Below the pieces are notes generated by a model that worked only from the letters and a program-made list of their open reading frames with translations, did no database searches and was not told where the DNA came from. Shown piece after piece: positions 9,535 to 17,167 of a DNA stretch of 64,000 nt. Made by a program: the position numbers and the translations under genes. The first letter of the stretch is position 1, and the number at the start of each line of letters is the position of its first letter. The DNA comes from Clostridia bacterium (GTDB taxonomy: Bacteria > Bacillota > Clostridia > Oscillospirales > CAG-272), in assembly GCA_017416185.1 (NCBI GenBank), contig JAFQDF010000026.1:1-64000 (forward strand), written 5' to 3'.

Positions 9535-10720
9535 TTTGCTGTTTTTCATATACTCCAACCGTGACCACGGTAACGTCAGCCTTGACGTAGAATCTGACCT
9601 TGTTCGAATTCTCGGTATATCCAAAGCTGTAGGTTACCTTATAATCTCCTTTTTCCATATCTATTCCCACACCGCTTGGAGAATCTGCGGAATTATATAT
9701 CTCCTCACCCTTCGGGTCGGTTACGGTAACCGAGCAAGCACTGTCGGCAGAGCTCATAACGCTTACGGAGATAACACCGAAGGTATCCTCCTCGATGCTA
9801 AAGCTCTCGGTAAAGCTTGTTTCCTCAGAAATTGCATTTTTGTAGCTGCGAACGTAAGGTATACTTACCGTGCTCGCAATAAGGCCGATAATACCTACGG
9901 TAGCCAGTACTGCACTGAGTATAGGAACGAGAATGTTGAAAACTTTTTTACGGGGCTTACCGGAAAGCAGCCTCGTGCCAAAGTACACAAATATAAGACC
10001 TATACCGAATGCCGCTAAAGCATACCACAAATAACCCTCGGAATCCATATCCATAGCAACTACAGACGTAATGTCCTGATTACTAAGCTCATAAAACGAG
10101 ACGAGTGACATCGCATTGTTGAGAAAATGAAATATGATTGGAAGAAGAACAGAACCGGTCCTTGCTGTAATATATCCCATGGCGATTCCCATGATCAGCA
10201 GGGGAGCCAGCTTGTATGCATCAAAATGCGCCGCCGAAAACATCAGTGCGGGAATCAAAACTGCCCAGACTTTATTTCTTTTGCCCTTAAAGGAATCAAA
10301 AAGATAGCCTCTGAACAAAAGCTCCTCGCAAACAGCGGGAACAAGCGCAATAACAACAAGAGCAACGATCGGACTTACGTCAGCAAAAAATGCCTGAAGG
10401 AAGTCTACGTCATTCTGCTCAGGCATGCCGAAGCGGGAAACGTAAACAAAGGTTGCCGCATTTTCCCACATATTCACACCCATCATAAGCAGGGCTGCCG
10501 AGAAAAAGCTGCGTATAGACGGCAATCTGAGGTTAAAACGTTCTCTTATACTCTCCTTACGTAAAAGAACAACAGTTACGGGAGCAAACACCATCAGTAG
10601 CTCCGCCAGTGCCATTCCGTAAACACCCAGCACCTTCACAAGAGGCGCGGTCACGAAAAGAATAAGAATTACAGCAATAATAAAGATTATCCCCGCATCA
10701 AGAATCTTTGTTTTTTTCAT
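9524..10720 (-). CDS. CPBP (CAAX/Abi) family intramembrane metalloprotease
   Basis: 398 aa polytopic membrane protein. The CPBP signature is complete: EELLFRG (EExxxR) in one helix, SAAHFD (FxxxH type) in the next and HFLNNAMS in the third; these residues form the metal-binding intramembrane active site. About eight hydrophobic segments precede a C-terminal extracytoplasmic domain (about 280-395) that is not usual for the core family. Bacterial members process prenylated or small peptides, bacteriocins or membrane regulators; the substrate here is unknown. ATG 10720 is chosen because AAAGGTG lies 6 nt upstream; a GTG 9 nt earlier would lie in the ribosome site. It is monocistronic. Confidence 0.88.
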   Translation of the reverse strand: MKKTKILDAGIIFIIAVILILFVTAPLVKVLGVYGMALAELLMVFAPVTVVLLRKESIRERFNLRLPSIRSFFSAALLMMGVNMWENAATFVYVSRFGMPEQNDVDFLQAFFADVSPIVALVVIALVPAVCEELLFRGYLFDSFKGKRNKVWAVLIPALMFSAAHFDAYKLAPLLIMGIAMGYITARTGSVLLPIIFHFLNNAMSLVSFYELSNQDITSVVAMDMDSEGYLWYALAAFGIGLIFVYFGTRLLSGKPRKKVFNILVPILSAVLATVGIIGLIASTVSIPYVRSYKNAISEETSFTESFSIEEDTFGVISVSVMSSADSACSVTVTDPKGEEIYNSADSPSGVGIDMEKGDYKVTYSFGYTENSNKVRFYVKADVTVVTVGVYEKQQKSA

Positions 10721-10750
10721 AAATGTCACCTTTTATACTTTGGTTCTTAT

Positions 10751-10779
10751 ATTATAACAAAAAAAGCCCCTTTAAGCAA
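10751..10779 (-). promoter_or_regulatory. sigma-A promoter of the CPBP protease gene
   Basis: TTGCTT (10774-10779), 17 bp, TATAAT (10751-10756), minus strand. The spacer also carries the T-run end of the preceding terminator. Confidence 0.65.
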
Positions 10780-10800
10780 TAGGAAAATAAAAATGAAGAA

Positions 10801-10822
10801 AACAGTTGCCAAGGCAACTGTT
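10801..10822 (-). terminator. terminator after the AAA ATPase gene
   Basis: Perfect 10-bp stem AACAGTTGCC / GGCAACTGTT with A-run and T-run flanks, separated from the ATPase stop codon by a short phased repeat. Confidence 0.75.
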
Positions 10823-10832
10823 TTCAACCATA

Positions 10833-10863
10833 ATTCTGCATTCTGCACTCTGCATTCTGCATT
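10833..10863. repeat. short phased TGCATTC repeat
   Basis: About three tandem units of ATTCTGCATTCTGCACTC-like sequence between the ATPase stop and its terminator. The same word, in either orientation, occurs at 44171, 44381, 48355 and 51961. Confidence 0.8.
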
Positions 10864-11729
10864 TATATAAACTCTTCTCTTCGTTCCTCAAAGAACTCGA
10901 AATATTTTCTGACGTTTTCAAGCTCGGTCCACTTTTTGGTGCAGACGGGAAACTCGTCAAGATCGTAGATCTTGGCACCCTTCATGGAAAGAAGGATGGG
11001 AGAATGGGTGGTGATGATCAGCTGACAGCCAAAGTGTCGGGCGGAGTCCTCCAAAAACTCTTTAAGCCTGAGCTGATATTCTATAGACAGACTGTTCTCA
11101 GGCTCGTCAAGGAGATATACCGCGCCCTCGGTTATGTTATCCACAAAATAAAGCATGGCGTTCTCACCGTTAGAGTGCATATCTATATTACCCCGCATAT
11201 TCTGACGGACGTATCGGGAGGCGGAGGTCTTACCGCTGCGGATATCTGATTTTCTTTTCCATTCGTCATATTCGGCAAGAGAGCGAAGCCCGCCCGAGCT
11301 TCTTGCTATATCGTAATATTCGGAAAGCAGATCGTCACGGCGGTCATCCACACCCTGGTTTATATTGCGAACACGGAGGATATGCTCAAAAACGTCGTCG
11401 CTGGTCATTATCCGTGAATGTCGGGGAATCTCCCTCGCTTTCATTGTGGTACGCATAACATACTCGGGGAAAAGCACCGACTGATTAAAGGGAGCGGTTC
11501 GTGTCACCCTTGCTTTTTCGGCAATTATATTAAGAAGAGTGGATTTTCCCGAGCCGTTGCCGCCGTAGAATATGGTTATGGGCTCAAAGTCAACTCTCGG
11601 CAGACGGTCGTCCATAAATATCTTAAAGGGATAAAAGGTATCGTAGCAGGTATAATTCACCTTATCCCAGATGTAGTCCAGCTCTTCGCGGTTTGTAAGC
11701 AGGGTAAAGCTTTCTATGTAGGGTCGCAT
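10863..11729 (-). CDS. AAA/ABC-type ATPase, stand-alone
   Basis: 288 aa soluble ATPase. Walker A is FYGGNGSGKST (about residues 53-63), Walker B is VYLLDEPENSLS (about 199-210), and an H-loop-like LIITTHSP (about 239-246) follows. The architecture matches small predicted ATPases of the AAA_15/AAA_21 type, as used by OLD-like and RloC-like proteins, but no nuclease or toxin domain is attached. There is no obvious partner: the XRE operon upstream has its own terminator. ATG 11729 has AGGAG 6 nt upstream. Role unknown; some relatives act in defence systems, but nothing here shows it. Confidence 0.8.
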   Translation of the reverse strand: MRPYIESFTLLTNREELDYIWDKVNYTCYDTFYPFKIFMDDRLPRVDFEPITIFYGGNGSGKSTLLNIIAEKARVTRTAPFNQSVLFPEYVMRTTMKAREIPRHSRIMTSDDVFEHILRVRNINQGVDDRRDDLLSEYYDIARSSGGLRSLAEYDEWKRKSDIRSGKTSASRYVRQNMRGNIDMHSNGENAMLYFVDNITEGAVYLLDEPENSLSIEYQLRLKEFLEDSARHFGCQLIITTHSPILLSMKGAKIYDLDEFPVCTKKWTELENVRKYFEFFEERREEFI

Positions 11730-11747
11730 AGTTTTCTCCTGTCGGTT

Positions 11748-11906
11748 ATTCTCTATTCACTATTCGTTATTCACTATTCACTAAAGAAACAGCCTCTGAA
11801 AATATAACTTGATTTGCTATACCTCATCGCTATATGTACCAAATACTATTCACTCAAACCTATATCAAGTGAATAGTGAATAGATAATAGAGAATAGTGA
11901 ATAATG
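11748..11906. repeat. inverted pair of phased TATTCAC repeats
   Basis: The left arm (11748-11782) is about four units of CTATTCACTATTCG type. The right arm (11868-11906) is the same in reverse complement (AGTGAATAGTGAATAG...). About 85 bp of unique sequence lies between. The arms could fold into a long hairpin upstream of the ATPase gene. No ORF is present in 11730-12013. Confidence 0.75.
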
Positions 11907-11913
11907 ATGGTTG

Positions 11914-11937
11914 AAAACAGCGTTTTTGCGCTGTTTT
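11914..11937 (-). terminator. terminator of the XRE operon
   Basis: AAAACAGCG / CGCTGTTTT with a 6-nt T-rich loop, about 75 bp past the stop at 12014. Confidence 0.7.
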
Positions 11938-12013
11938 CTTCATTTTATCATCCTTGGTGTCCGATATTCGGGACTTAATTATGCCACAAGTGATCTCACT
12001 CTTTCAAGGTCTT

Positions 12014-12688
12014 TTAACAAACGGTCAGCGTGGTAACACCGTTTTTCAGTGTAACGGTACAGTAAAGCGGAAGGTCGTTATCATAGGAATAAAGTATATG
12101 ACTGAGCTTATGGGCGACCGCTCTGTCTGAATCAAAGTTCTCAAACTGGGAACAATATTCTCCCGCATCCAACAAAACAAGCATTTGACTGATCAGAAAA
12201 TCCGGTATTTTGGGAGGCTTACAAAATTCCTGTCTTGTGTGTTCATCAAAACACAGCGAGTGAATAAAATTAAGATCGCTTCCGTCTAAATATGATTTAT
12301 GATTGTGAACTGCCGCATAGCGGGTATTGCTGTTATAGTTGTCTACGTATTTTCGGGCGATGTCAAGGATCCTTTGTTCTGTGTCGTTTAGCTCCCGCTT
12401 GCTTCTTTGGAACCAATATTTATCATGCAGATCATATCCTTCTTCGCCTAATAGCGCGTGGTAAACGTATCTGATCTCATTATCGTTGTACGCAAGGTAC
12501 GGCATCTCCAAAGTTACCCAATGCATTATGGAAACATAGGGATGGTTTTCGGGCTGCATATTTATTTTTTCCTCGATCATTTTTGAGTGCAGGGCTTGAA
12601 GCTCTGTTCTTAACTTTTCGCGGTCAATGGCTCCGTCGAGGTGTTTTTTAAGGCAGTCGGCAATTTCTTTTGAAATATCAGTATTCAT
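12014..12688 (-). CDS. hypothetical protein, third gene of XRE operon
   Basis: 224 aa, soluble, no signal peptide or membrane segment, and no family recognised. It is rich in charged and aromatic residues, with an N-terminal helical stretch (residues 1-35) and motifs such as IMHWVTLEMPYLAY and AAVHNHKSYLDGSDLNF. The ATG at 12688 is 1 bp after the stop codon of the XRE regulator gene, so translation is likely coupled. Its place as the last gene of an autoregulated operon suggests it works with the two regulators, but no function can be named. Confidence 0.75.
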   Translation of the reverse strand: MNTDISKEIADCLKKHLDGAIDREKLRTELQALHSKMIEEKINMQPENHPYVSIMHWVTLEMPYLAYNDNEIRYVYHALLGEEGYDLHDKYWFQRSKRELNDTEQRILDIARKYVDNYNSNTRYAAVHNHKSYLDGSDLNFIHSLCFDEHTRQEFCKPPKIPDFLISQMLVLLDAGEYCSQFENFDSDRAVAHKLSHILYSYDNDLPLYCTVTLKNGVTTLTVC

Positions 12689-12689
12689 A

Positions 12690-13820
12690 TTATATCTGCT
12701 CCCCTGTTAATTTCTTTACACGTTCAAGACGTTTTTTGAATTCTTCATCCTCCTTCATTTCAAGGGATAGGTGATCCAGAGGCTCGATAATAAGATTTTC
12801 TTTTGACATAACCATCCAAGGGTAATAATCCGAGCTGAAGCGTTCATCCTGTTGAGTAAATATAGAAAGATAAACGTCTCCGTCTTTTTTAAGTGTTTTT
12901 GTAACGTTACCGAACAATGCTTTTTTGCCGAGAGAAAGAATATCTCCGGGCTTGATCTTTGAAAAACGGGTCTCATACAGATCTATCGCCCTGTCAAGCA
13001 TATCAAATCCTTCTTTTTTCTTTCCGATGATAAACAGATTTGAGCTTAGACTCATATATGCACTTATATACACACCGAGCCAGGCATCGGGAGCCTCGCC
13101 GTCCTCGCCTAAGAACTCTATCAGTTTGATCTTTTCTCTGTACCATTCTACCTCAACCTCCGGGATACCGTATCCTCTGGTAGCCTTTTGGAAAAAATGA
13201 TTAAAAATCAAAGCATTGTTTTTATAACGCTGTGTCCGACAGGCATCTATATCACCGATATTCTGCATCATCTGTTCAAACCATTCGTTCTGTGTTTCAT
13301 CATATCTACGGGGAGAACAGCGCTTAAGCCATCTGTTGAATTCTTCGTCGTCACAAACGTGAGACATACAAAAGATAACGGTGTTTCTTCTGCCTTGGTT
13401 GTCGTTATGACTAAGGATGCTTTCGCAGGCATAGCTCATAAGCGGCAGCTTCTTTTCCTTTGGCATTTTTACCTGAGTAGCCAGTACAATGGCGACTATG
13501 GTAGCCCCTTGATGCTTACGCTGAAAAGCCCAGAGATAATCTAACTTTTCCTCGTCCGACATTTCTTTGAACTCGTCTGTCATAACATACTCGTCCAACC
13601 TGAAAACCGATACGGGCTTATTACTCCTTAAAAGATCGTCCACCGTCACGCCAAAGCAGTCCGCAATATCGGTCAAAAGTGTTATATCCGGCATATTACT
13701 GCCGTTTTCCCATTTGGATATAGCCTGAGCCGTCACGCCTAACTGTCCCGCAAGCTGCTCTTGGGTGAGACCTTGATTCTGTCTTAAGTATTTTATCTTT
13801 GCACCGAAATTATTTGTCAT
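12690..13820 (-). CDS. XRE-family regulator with large C-terminal domain
   Basis: 376 aa. The N-terminal Cro/CI-type HTH (about residues 5-60) reads IKYLRQNQGLTQEQLAGQLGVTAQAISKWENGSNMPDITLL, with the AxxISKWExG recognition-helix pattern. The remaining 310 aa are helical and not recognised, and share their whole length with the upstream gene product (LDYLWAFQRKHQG versus LGYLWDYQRKHPG; ILSLGKKALFG versus ILSLGKRSLFG). The C-terminal part probably senses a ligand or partner, as in TPR-containing XRE regulators. It is a tandem duplicate: it begins 2 bp after the upstream stop codon and is followed 1 bp later by a 224-aa unknown gene. Confidence 0.88.
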   Translation of the reverse strand: MTNNFGAKIKYLRQNQGLTQEQLAGQLGVTAQAISKWENGSNMPDITLLTDIADCFGVTVDDLLRSNKPVSVFRLDEYVMTDEFKEMSDEEKLDYLWAFQRKHQGATIVAIVLATQVKMPKEKKLPLMSYACESILSHNDNQGRRNTVIFCMSHVCDDEEFNRWLKRCSPRRYDETQNEWFEQMMQNIGDIDACRTQRYKNNALIFNHFFQKATRGYGIPEVEVEWYREKIKLIEFLGEDGEAPDAWLGVYISAYMSLSSNLFIIGKKKEGFDMLDRAIDLYETRFSKIKPGDILSLGKKALFGNVTKTLKKDGDVYLSIFTQQDERFSSDYYPWMVMSKENLIIEPLDHLSLEMKEDEEFKKRLERVKKLTGEQI

Positions 13821-13822
13821 AG

Positions 13823-14968
13823 TTAGCCTTTCGTTAATCGCTTTACTCTTTCAAGATGTTTCCTATATTCTTCGTCATCCGGCACCTTGCCTGACTTTAC
13901 CCATTCAAGCATACTGTTATATAAATTTGAACATACACGGGCGGGTAAGAATATAGCCATCCAGCTGACACGGTCGAAATTAAAGCGTTCATCCTTTTGG
14001 GTGAAAACCGCTGACATATCTCCGCCATACCCCGGCATCACCGTCATAGTTATGTCTCCGAACAGAGACCTTTTACCCAAGCTCAAAATATCTCCCACCT
14101 TGAACTTGGACATTCTGTTTTCAAAAACGTCAAGGATCTTATCAAGAGCATCGTAAGCCAAATCAAACTCTCCGCTCTCAATATAATTGCTTTTAAGCGA
14201 AAGATAGGCATTAACGTAATAAGGCAGCCAGGCATCGGGAACTATACCGTCATCGCCTAAACTCTCGATTATTTTTATCTTTTCCAGGTTCCATTCAATA
14301 TCAAGCTCGGGGATGTCGGTTAAGCGGCTCTGCCTGAACAGAAAATGGGATATTATCAGGGCATTGTTTTTATAATGCTGCATACGGCTGGCTTGTGTAT
14401 CGCCGACAAGCCAACGTCTTTCTTCAAACCATTCGCCTTGCGTTGCATTATAGTTGTAGGGAGCAAGCCGCTTGAGATATTTCATAAATTCTTCGTCATC
14501 GTAAACGTTTGAAATACAATGCATCACGTGATTTCTTCTTTCTTGACTGTCATCATGGCGCAAAATACTGTCGCAGGCATAATACATAAGCGGAAGTTTC
14601 TTTTCCTTTGGAATTTTAACAACAAATCCAAGCAGAGCCGCTACATCGGTGTTGCCGGGATGCTTACGCTGATAATCCCAAAGATAACCTAACTTTTCAT
14701 CATCTGAAAGGCTCTGAAATTCACGTGAACCGACATATACGTGCAAGTTGTTTCCGGTTGATTCCTTAATACCTTTTAGGAGCTCATCCACCGTCACGTT
14801 AAAGCAGTCTGCGATATCAAGTAAAAGCGTTATATCCGGCATATTACGTCCGTTTTCCCATTTTGACACTGCCTGAGAAGAGACGTTCAATTTTTCCGCA
14901 AGCTCATCCTGTGTCATATTATGCTGTTTTCTCAAGGTCTTAATTATATTTCCTATCTGTATACTCAT
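13823..14968 (-). CDS. XRE-family regulator with large C-terminal domain, paralogue
   Basis: 381 aa and first gene of the operon. HTH residues 5-60 (IIKTLRKQHNMTQDELAEKLNVSSQAVSKWENGRNMPDITLL) are followed by the same unrecognised about 310-aa C-terminal domain as its neighbour (SYACESIL/YYACDSIL; QERRNHVMHCISNVYDDEEFMKYLKR). ATG 14968 follows a GGAGG ribosome site. A perfect 11-bp inverted repeat brackets its -10 box, which is the expected layout for autorepression by a dimeric HTH protein. The two regulators could homo- or heterodimerise. Confidence 0.88.
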   Translation of the reverse strand: MSIQIGNIIKTLRKQHNMTQDELAEKLNVSSQAVSKWENGRNMPDITLLLDIADCFNVTVDELLKGIKESTGNNLHVYVGSREFQSLSDDEKLGYLWDYQRKHPGNTDVAALLGFVVKIPKEKKLPLMYYACDSILRHDDSQERRNHVMHCISNVYDDEEFMKYLKRLAPYNYNATQGEWFEERRWLVGDTQASRMQHYKNNALIISHFLFRQSRLTDIPELDIEWNLEKIKIIESLGDDGIVPDAWLPYYVNAYLSLKSNYIESGEFDLAYDALDKILDVFENRMSKFKVGDILSLGKRSLFGDITMTVMPGYGGDMSAVFTQKDERFNFDRVSWMAIFLPARVCSNLYNSMLEWVKSGKVPDDEEYRKHLERVKRLTKG

Positions 14969-14988
14969 CTTTTCCTCCGTATAACTTC

Positions 14989-15031
14989 GGTACCGTGAAT
15001 ATATTATACTCTTTCACGGTACCTATGTGAA
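14989..15031 (-). promoter_or_regulatory. promoter and palindromic operator of the XRE operon
   Basis: On the minus strand TTCACA (15026-15031), 17 bp, TATAAT (15003-15008). A perfect inverted repeat, GGTACCGTGAA (14989-14999) and TTCACGGTACC (15013-15023), encloses the -10, so a bound dimer would block RNA polymerase. Confidence 0.75.
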
Positions 15032-15103
15032 GATATCATTCGGACGGTCAACAACAACCGCAGGTTGATTCTGTCAGCTTTCGTTTAAAGTGATTGTTAT
15101 TTT

Positions 15104-15216
15104 GCCGCCCGTAAAGTGCAGAAACGGGCGGCTTTTATAAAAACAATGCAACTTTTATATGAAATTCAGAAGAGATTAGTTTGTTTCTTAATTTTTATTG
15201 CATCGTTTTTCAGCAG
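15104..15216. repeat. duplicated 3' element, copy 1
   Basis: Hairpin GCCGCCCGT / ACGGGCGGC (15104-15132), TTTTATAAAAACAATGCAA, about 45 bp containing AGAAGAGATTAGTTTGTTTC, then TTGCATCGTTTTT. The same string of parts recurs at 17063-17167. Here it follows the stop codon of the SUKH-like gene on the minus strand. Confidence 0.75.
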
Positions 15217-15233
15217 TTATTATATCTTTAATC

Positions 15234-15752
15234 TTATATAAACCCTCTTAAGTTGTATTCGACAGCCTCACTCCATAAGGGTATGTATGGCACTTGCTTT
15301 GGGTGGGGAATTTTCGATGAAACAGAGAAGGGGTCGCAAAGGAAATCCATTTGCAGTGCTTCACTCAGATTCTTTGCGTACCAGATAATATCGAACTCAA
15401 TACAGGATATGACAGGCGGGTCGGCAAGCTCGCATATAGGCAGATATCTGTGTCCCCATATAGGAATAAGCGGAGGGTATTCTATATTCTTATGCTCAGC
15501 GGGAACTTCATAAGGATACATCATTTCCTTTATTTTCTCAATATTTTCGGGAGAAAAGTCACGCCATTTAGGATACGGAATCCTCTCGTCCTTTTCTCCT
15601 ACAGGCAGTGCTATCATATAGAATTTCTTAAGCGATTCGGGAAATTTGATGCCGTATATCTCCTCTATACGTGATATCTCGGAGCATGAAAGACCCGTAT
15701 CAAATATGACACCTTTTTTCTTCATTTTTGTTATGATATCAGAATATCTCAT
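15234..15752 (-). CDS. SMI1/KNR4 (SUKH)-like protein
   Basis: 172 aa, cytoplasmic. The N-terminal pattern LSCSEISRIEEIYGIKFPESLKKFYMIALPVG (about residues 20-51) and the later PPLIPIWGHRYLPI (about 92-105) are typical of the SMI1/KNR4 or SUKH fold: a helix starting with LTxxEIxxxE, GIxLPxxLxxFY, then the beta-sheet core. Many bacterial SUKH proteins are immunity proteins of polymorphic toxins; others are general interaction modules. It starts 13 bp after an AraC-HTH fusion gene, so the two are an operon, and no toxin gene is nearby. Family assignment is fairly sure; an immunity role is only possible. Confidence 0.7.
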   Translation of the reverse strand: MRYSDIITKMKKKGVIFDTGLSCSEISRIEEIYGIKFPESLKKFYMIALPVGEKDERIPYPKWRDFSPENIEKIKEMMYPYEVPAEHKNIEYPPLIPIWGHRYLPICELADPPVISCIEFDIIWYAKNLSEALQMDFLCDPFSVSSKIPHPKQVPYIPLWSEAVEYNLRGFI

Positions 15753-15765
15753 AGTGTAGTTCTCC

Positions 15766-17031
15766 TTATTCTTCCTCTTTACTCTTTGGCGTGATTCCTT
15801 TTGCCCTCATATCCCTGAAGTATTGCTCGTACCACGCTTCGCCACTGTATTCATCCCAGGTAACGTGGGCACTGTTTATTGTAAATTCCATCTCAAATCT
15901 GCCGGGCTCGGCATCAAGGGACATAAAGTATTTGCCGTTCTTTGATCTTTTCAATTCCAAAACCGTAAGTTCTCTTTTTTCCTTCAATCGGTCAAAGAAA
16001 TAGTTTAAAGCTCCGTCTTCGAAAAGAGTTGTTTCAGAAACCTCAATAGGAACAAGATCTCCTTTTTCATTGGGTTGATATCTCGTTTTGGTACGAAGAT
16101 AATTCATATAGAAGTTTGAAAATGTAACATGAGCCTCCTTGATTTCCATATCACTGTCGGTGGGATTTTGCTCTGTGTTTTTTTTAACATTCAGATGGTT
16201 TACAGACAGATAAAGATACCTGGAATTCATCGCATATCTTGTAAGCTTTAGCTTTGCATCGTGAAATTCAAATATATCAAGATCGTTTGAAAAGTACAAC
16301 GGATTTAATTCCTTTAATTTATGCTGTCTGCAATTATGCTGTCCGTAAGCGTCAAATACTGTCCAGAGCAATACTGTATTACCGTTTTCGGGATGCAGCT
16401 TACGCAGCTTTTTTCTTAAATCATAGCTGCCACTACTATGCTCATCATCACTGAACATGCATACAAATCTTATGATGTGTGTATCATCATTTTGTTTCAT
16501 CTGTTCAATAAGCTCGTCTCCCTTATTCGGGGTAAGCTCAAGGACGGCGTGATATATATTTCCTTTTTCGGTTTCAGCTGCAAAGGCTTCATATTTAATA
16601 ACCTTTTGAGGGAAAGCGGGGTGAGCTGCCATATCCGTTTTTGCAGTTTCAATCAGGTTTTCGAAGCGTTCTATCTTTTGCAATCCTGCTTTCGATTCAT
16701 TATCGTGTACTGTATTTGCCCGAGCTTTACGGAACTGCAAGGGAGAAATACCATACTGCTTCTTAAAGGCACGGATAAAATAATTGTCATCCGCAAAGCC
16801 GTACTTCTCAGCAATTTCTGATATTGACATATCGGTTGTCGCTAAGTCGTTACAGCTTTTAGTAAGCCTTTGCTCAAGAATATACCTGATAGGACTTTTG
16901 CCTGTTGCTTCCTTTATAAGTCTTGCAAGGGTGGTGCGGTTGGTATGAAAATGCTCACACAGACCCTCTAAGGTCAGGTGTTCTCCTAAATTATTATCGA
17001 TGTATTCGATAATCTCTGCTTTTCTGTCCAT
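15766..17031 (-). CDS. AraC-type HTH fused to an unrecognised repeat domain
   Basis: 421 aa. The N-terminal AraC/XylS HTH pair (about residues 1-105) is complete: LTLEGLCEHFHTNRTTLARLIKEATG in the first and MSISEIAEKYGFADDNYFIRAFKKQYGISPLQFRK in the second. AraC HTHs usually sit at the C-terminus, so an N-terminal HTH with about 310 aa after it is unusual. The remainder matches the C-terminal 280 aa of the 1231-aa gene upstream: AHPAFPQKVIKYEA, TEKGNIYHAVL, NDDTHIIRFV, GSYDLRKKLRKLHPEN, KNTEQN and VTWDEYSGEAWYE all have counterparts there. It may sense a signal and control nearby genes, but ligand and targets are unknown. Operon with the SUKH-like gene. Confidence 0.82.
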   Translation of the reverse strand: MDRKAEIIEYIDNNLGEHLTLEGLCEHFHTNRTTLARLIKEATGKSPIRYILEQRLTKSCNDLATTDMSISEIAEKYGFADDNYFIRAFKKQYGISPLQFRKARANTVHDNESKAGLQKIERFENLIETAKTDMAAHPAFPQKVIKYEAFAAETEKGNIYHAVLELTPNKGDELIEQMKQNDDTHIIRFVCMFSDDEHSSGSYDLRKKLRKLHPENGNTVLLWTVFDAYGQHNCRQHKLKELNPLYFSNDLDIFEFHDAKLKLTRYAMNSRYLYLSVNHLNVKKNTEQNPTDSDMEIKEAHVTFSNFYMNYLRTKTRYQPNEKGDLVPIEVSETTLFEDGALNYFFDRLKEKRELTVLELKRSKNGKYFMSLDAEPGRFEMEFTINSAHVTWDEYSGEAWYEQYFRDMRAKGITPKSKEEE

Positions 17032-17062
17032 CGTTACCTGTTATAGTTATCATTTTATTTTT

Positions 17063-17167
17063 GACCGCCCGTAGTTGCAAACACGGGCGGCTTTTATAAA
17101 AACAATGCAACGTTATTTTAATAGAAGAGATTAGTTTGTTTCTTATTTTGATTGCATTGTTTTTGAC
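17063..17167. repeat. duplicated 3' element, copy 2
   Basis: CCGCCCGT / ACGGGCGG hairpin (17065-17090), TTTTATAAAAACAATGCAA, AGAAGAGATTAGTTTGTTTC and TTGCATTGTTTTT in the same order as at 15104-15216. It begins directly after the stop codon of the 1231-aa gene on the minus strand. The outer TTGCATTG/CAATGCAA arms are inverted, so transcript from the minus strand would fold and then meet a T-run. Confidence 0.75.

Noticed and set aside
10863..11729. ABC transporter ATPase
   Set aside because: No permease gene is nearby, and the long insert between Walker A and B fits stand-alone AAA ATPases better.
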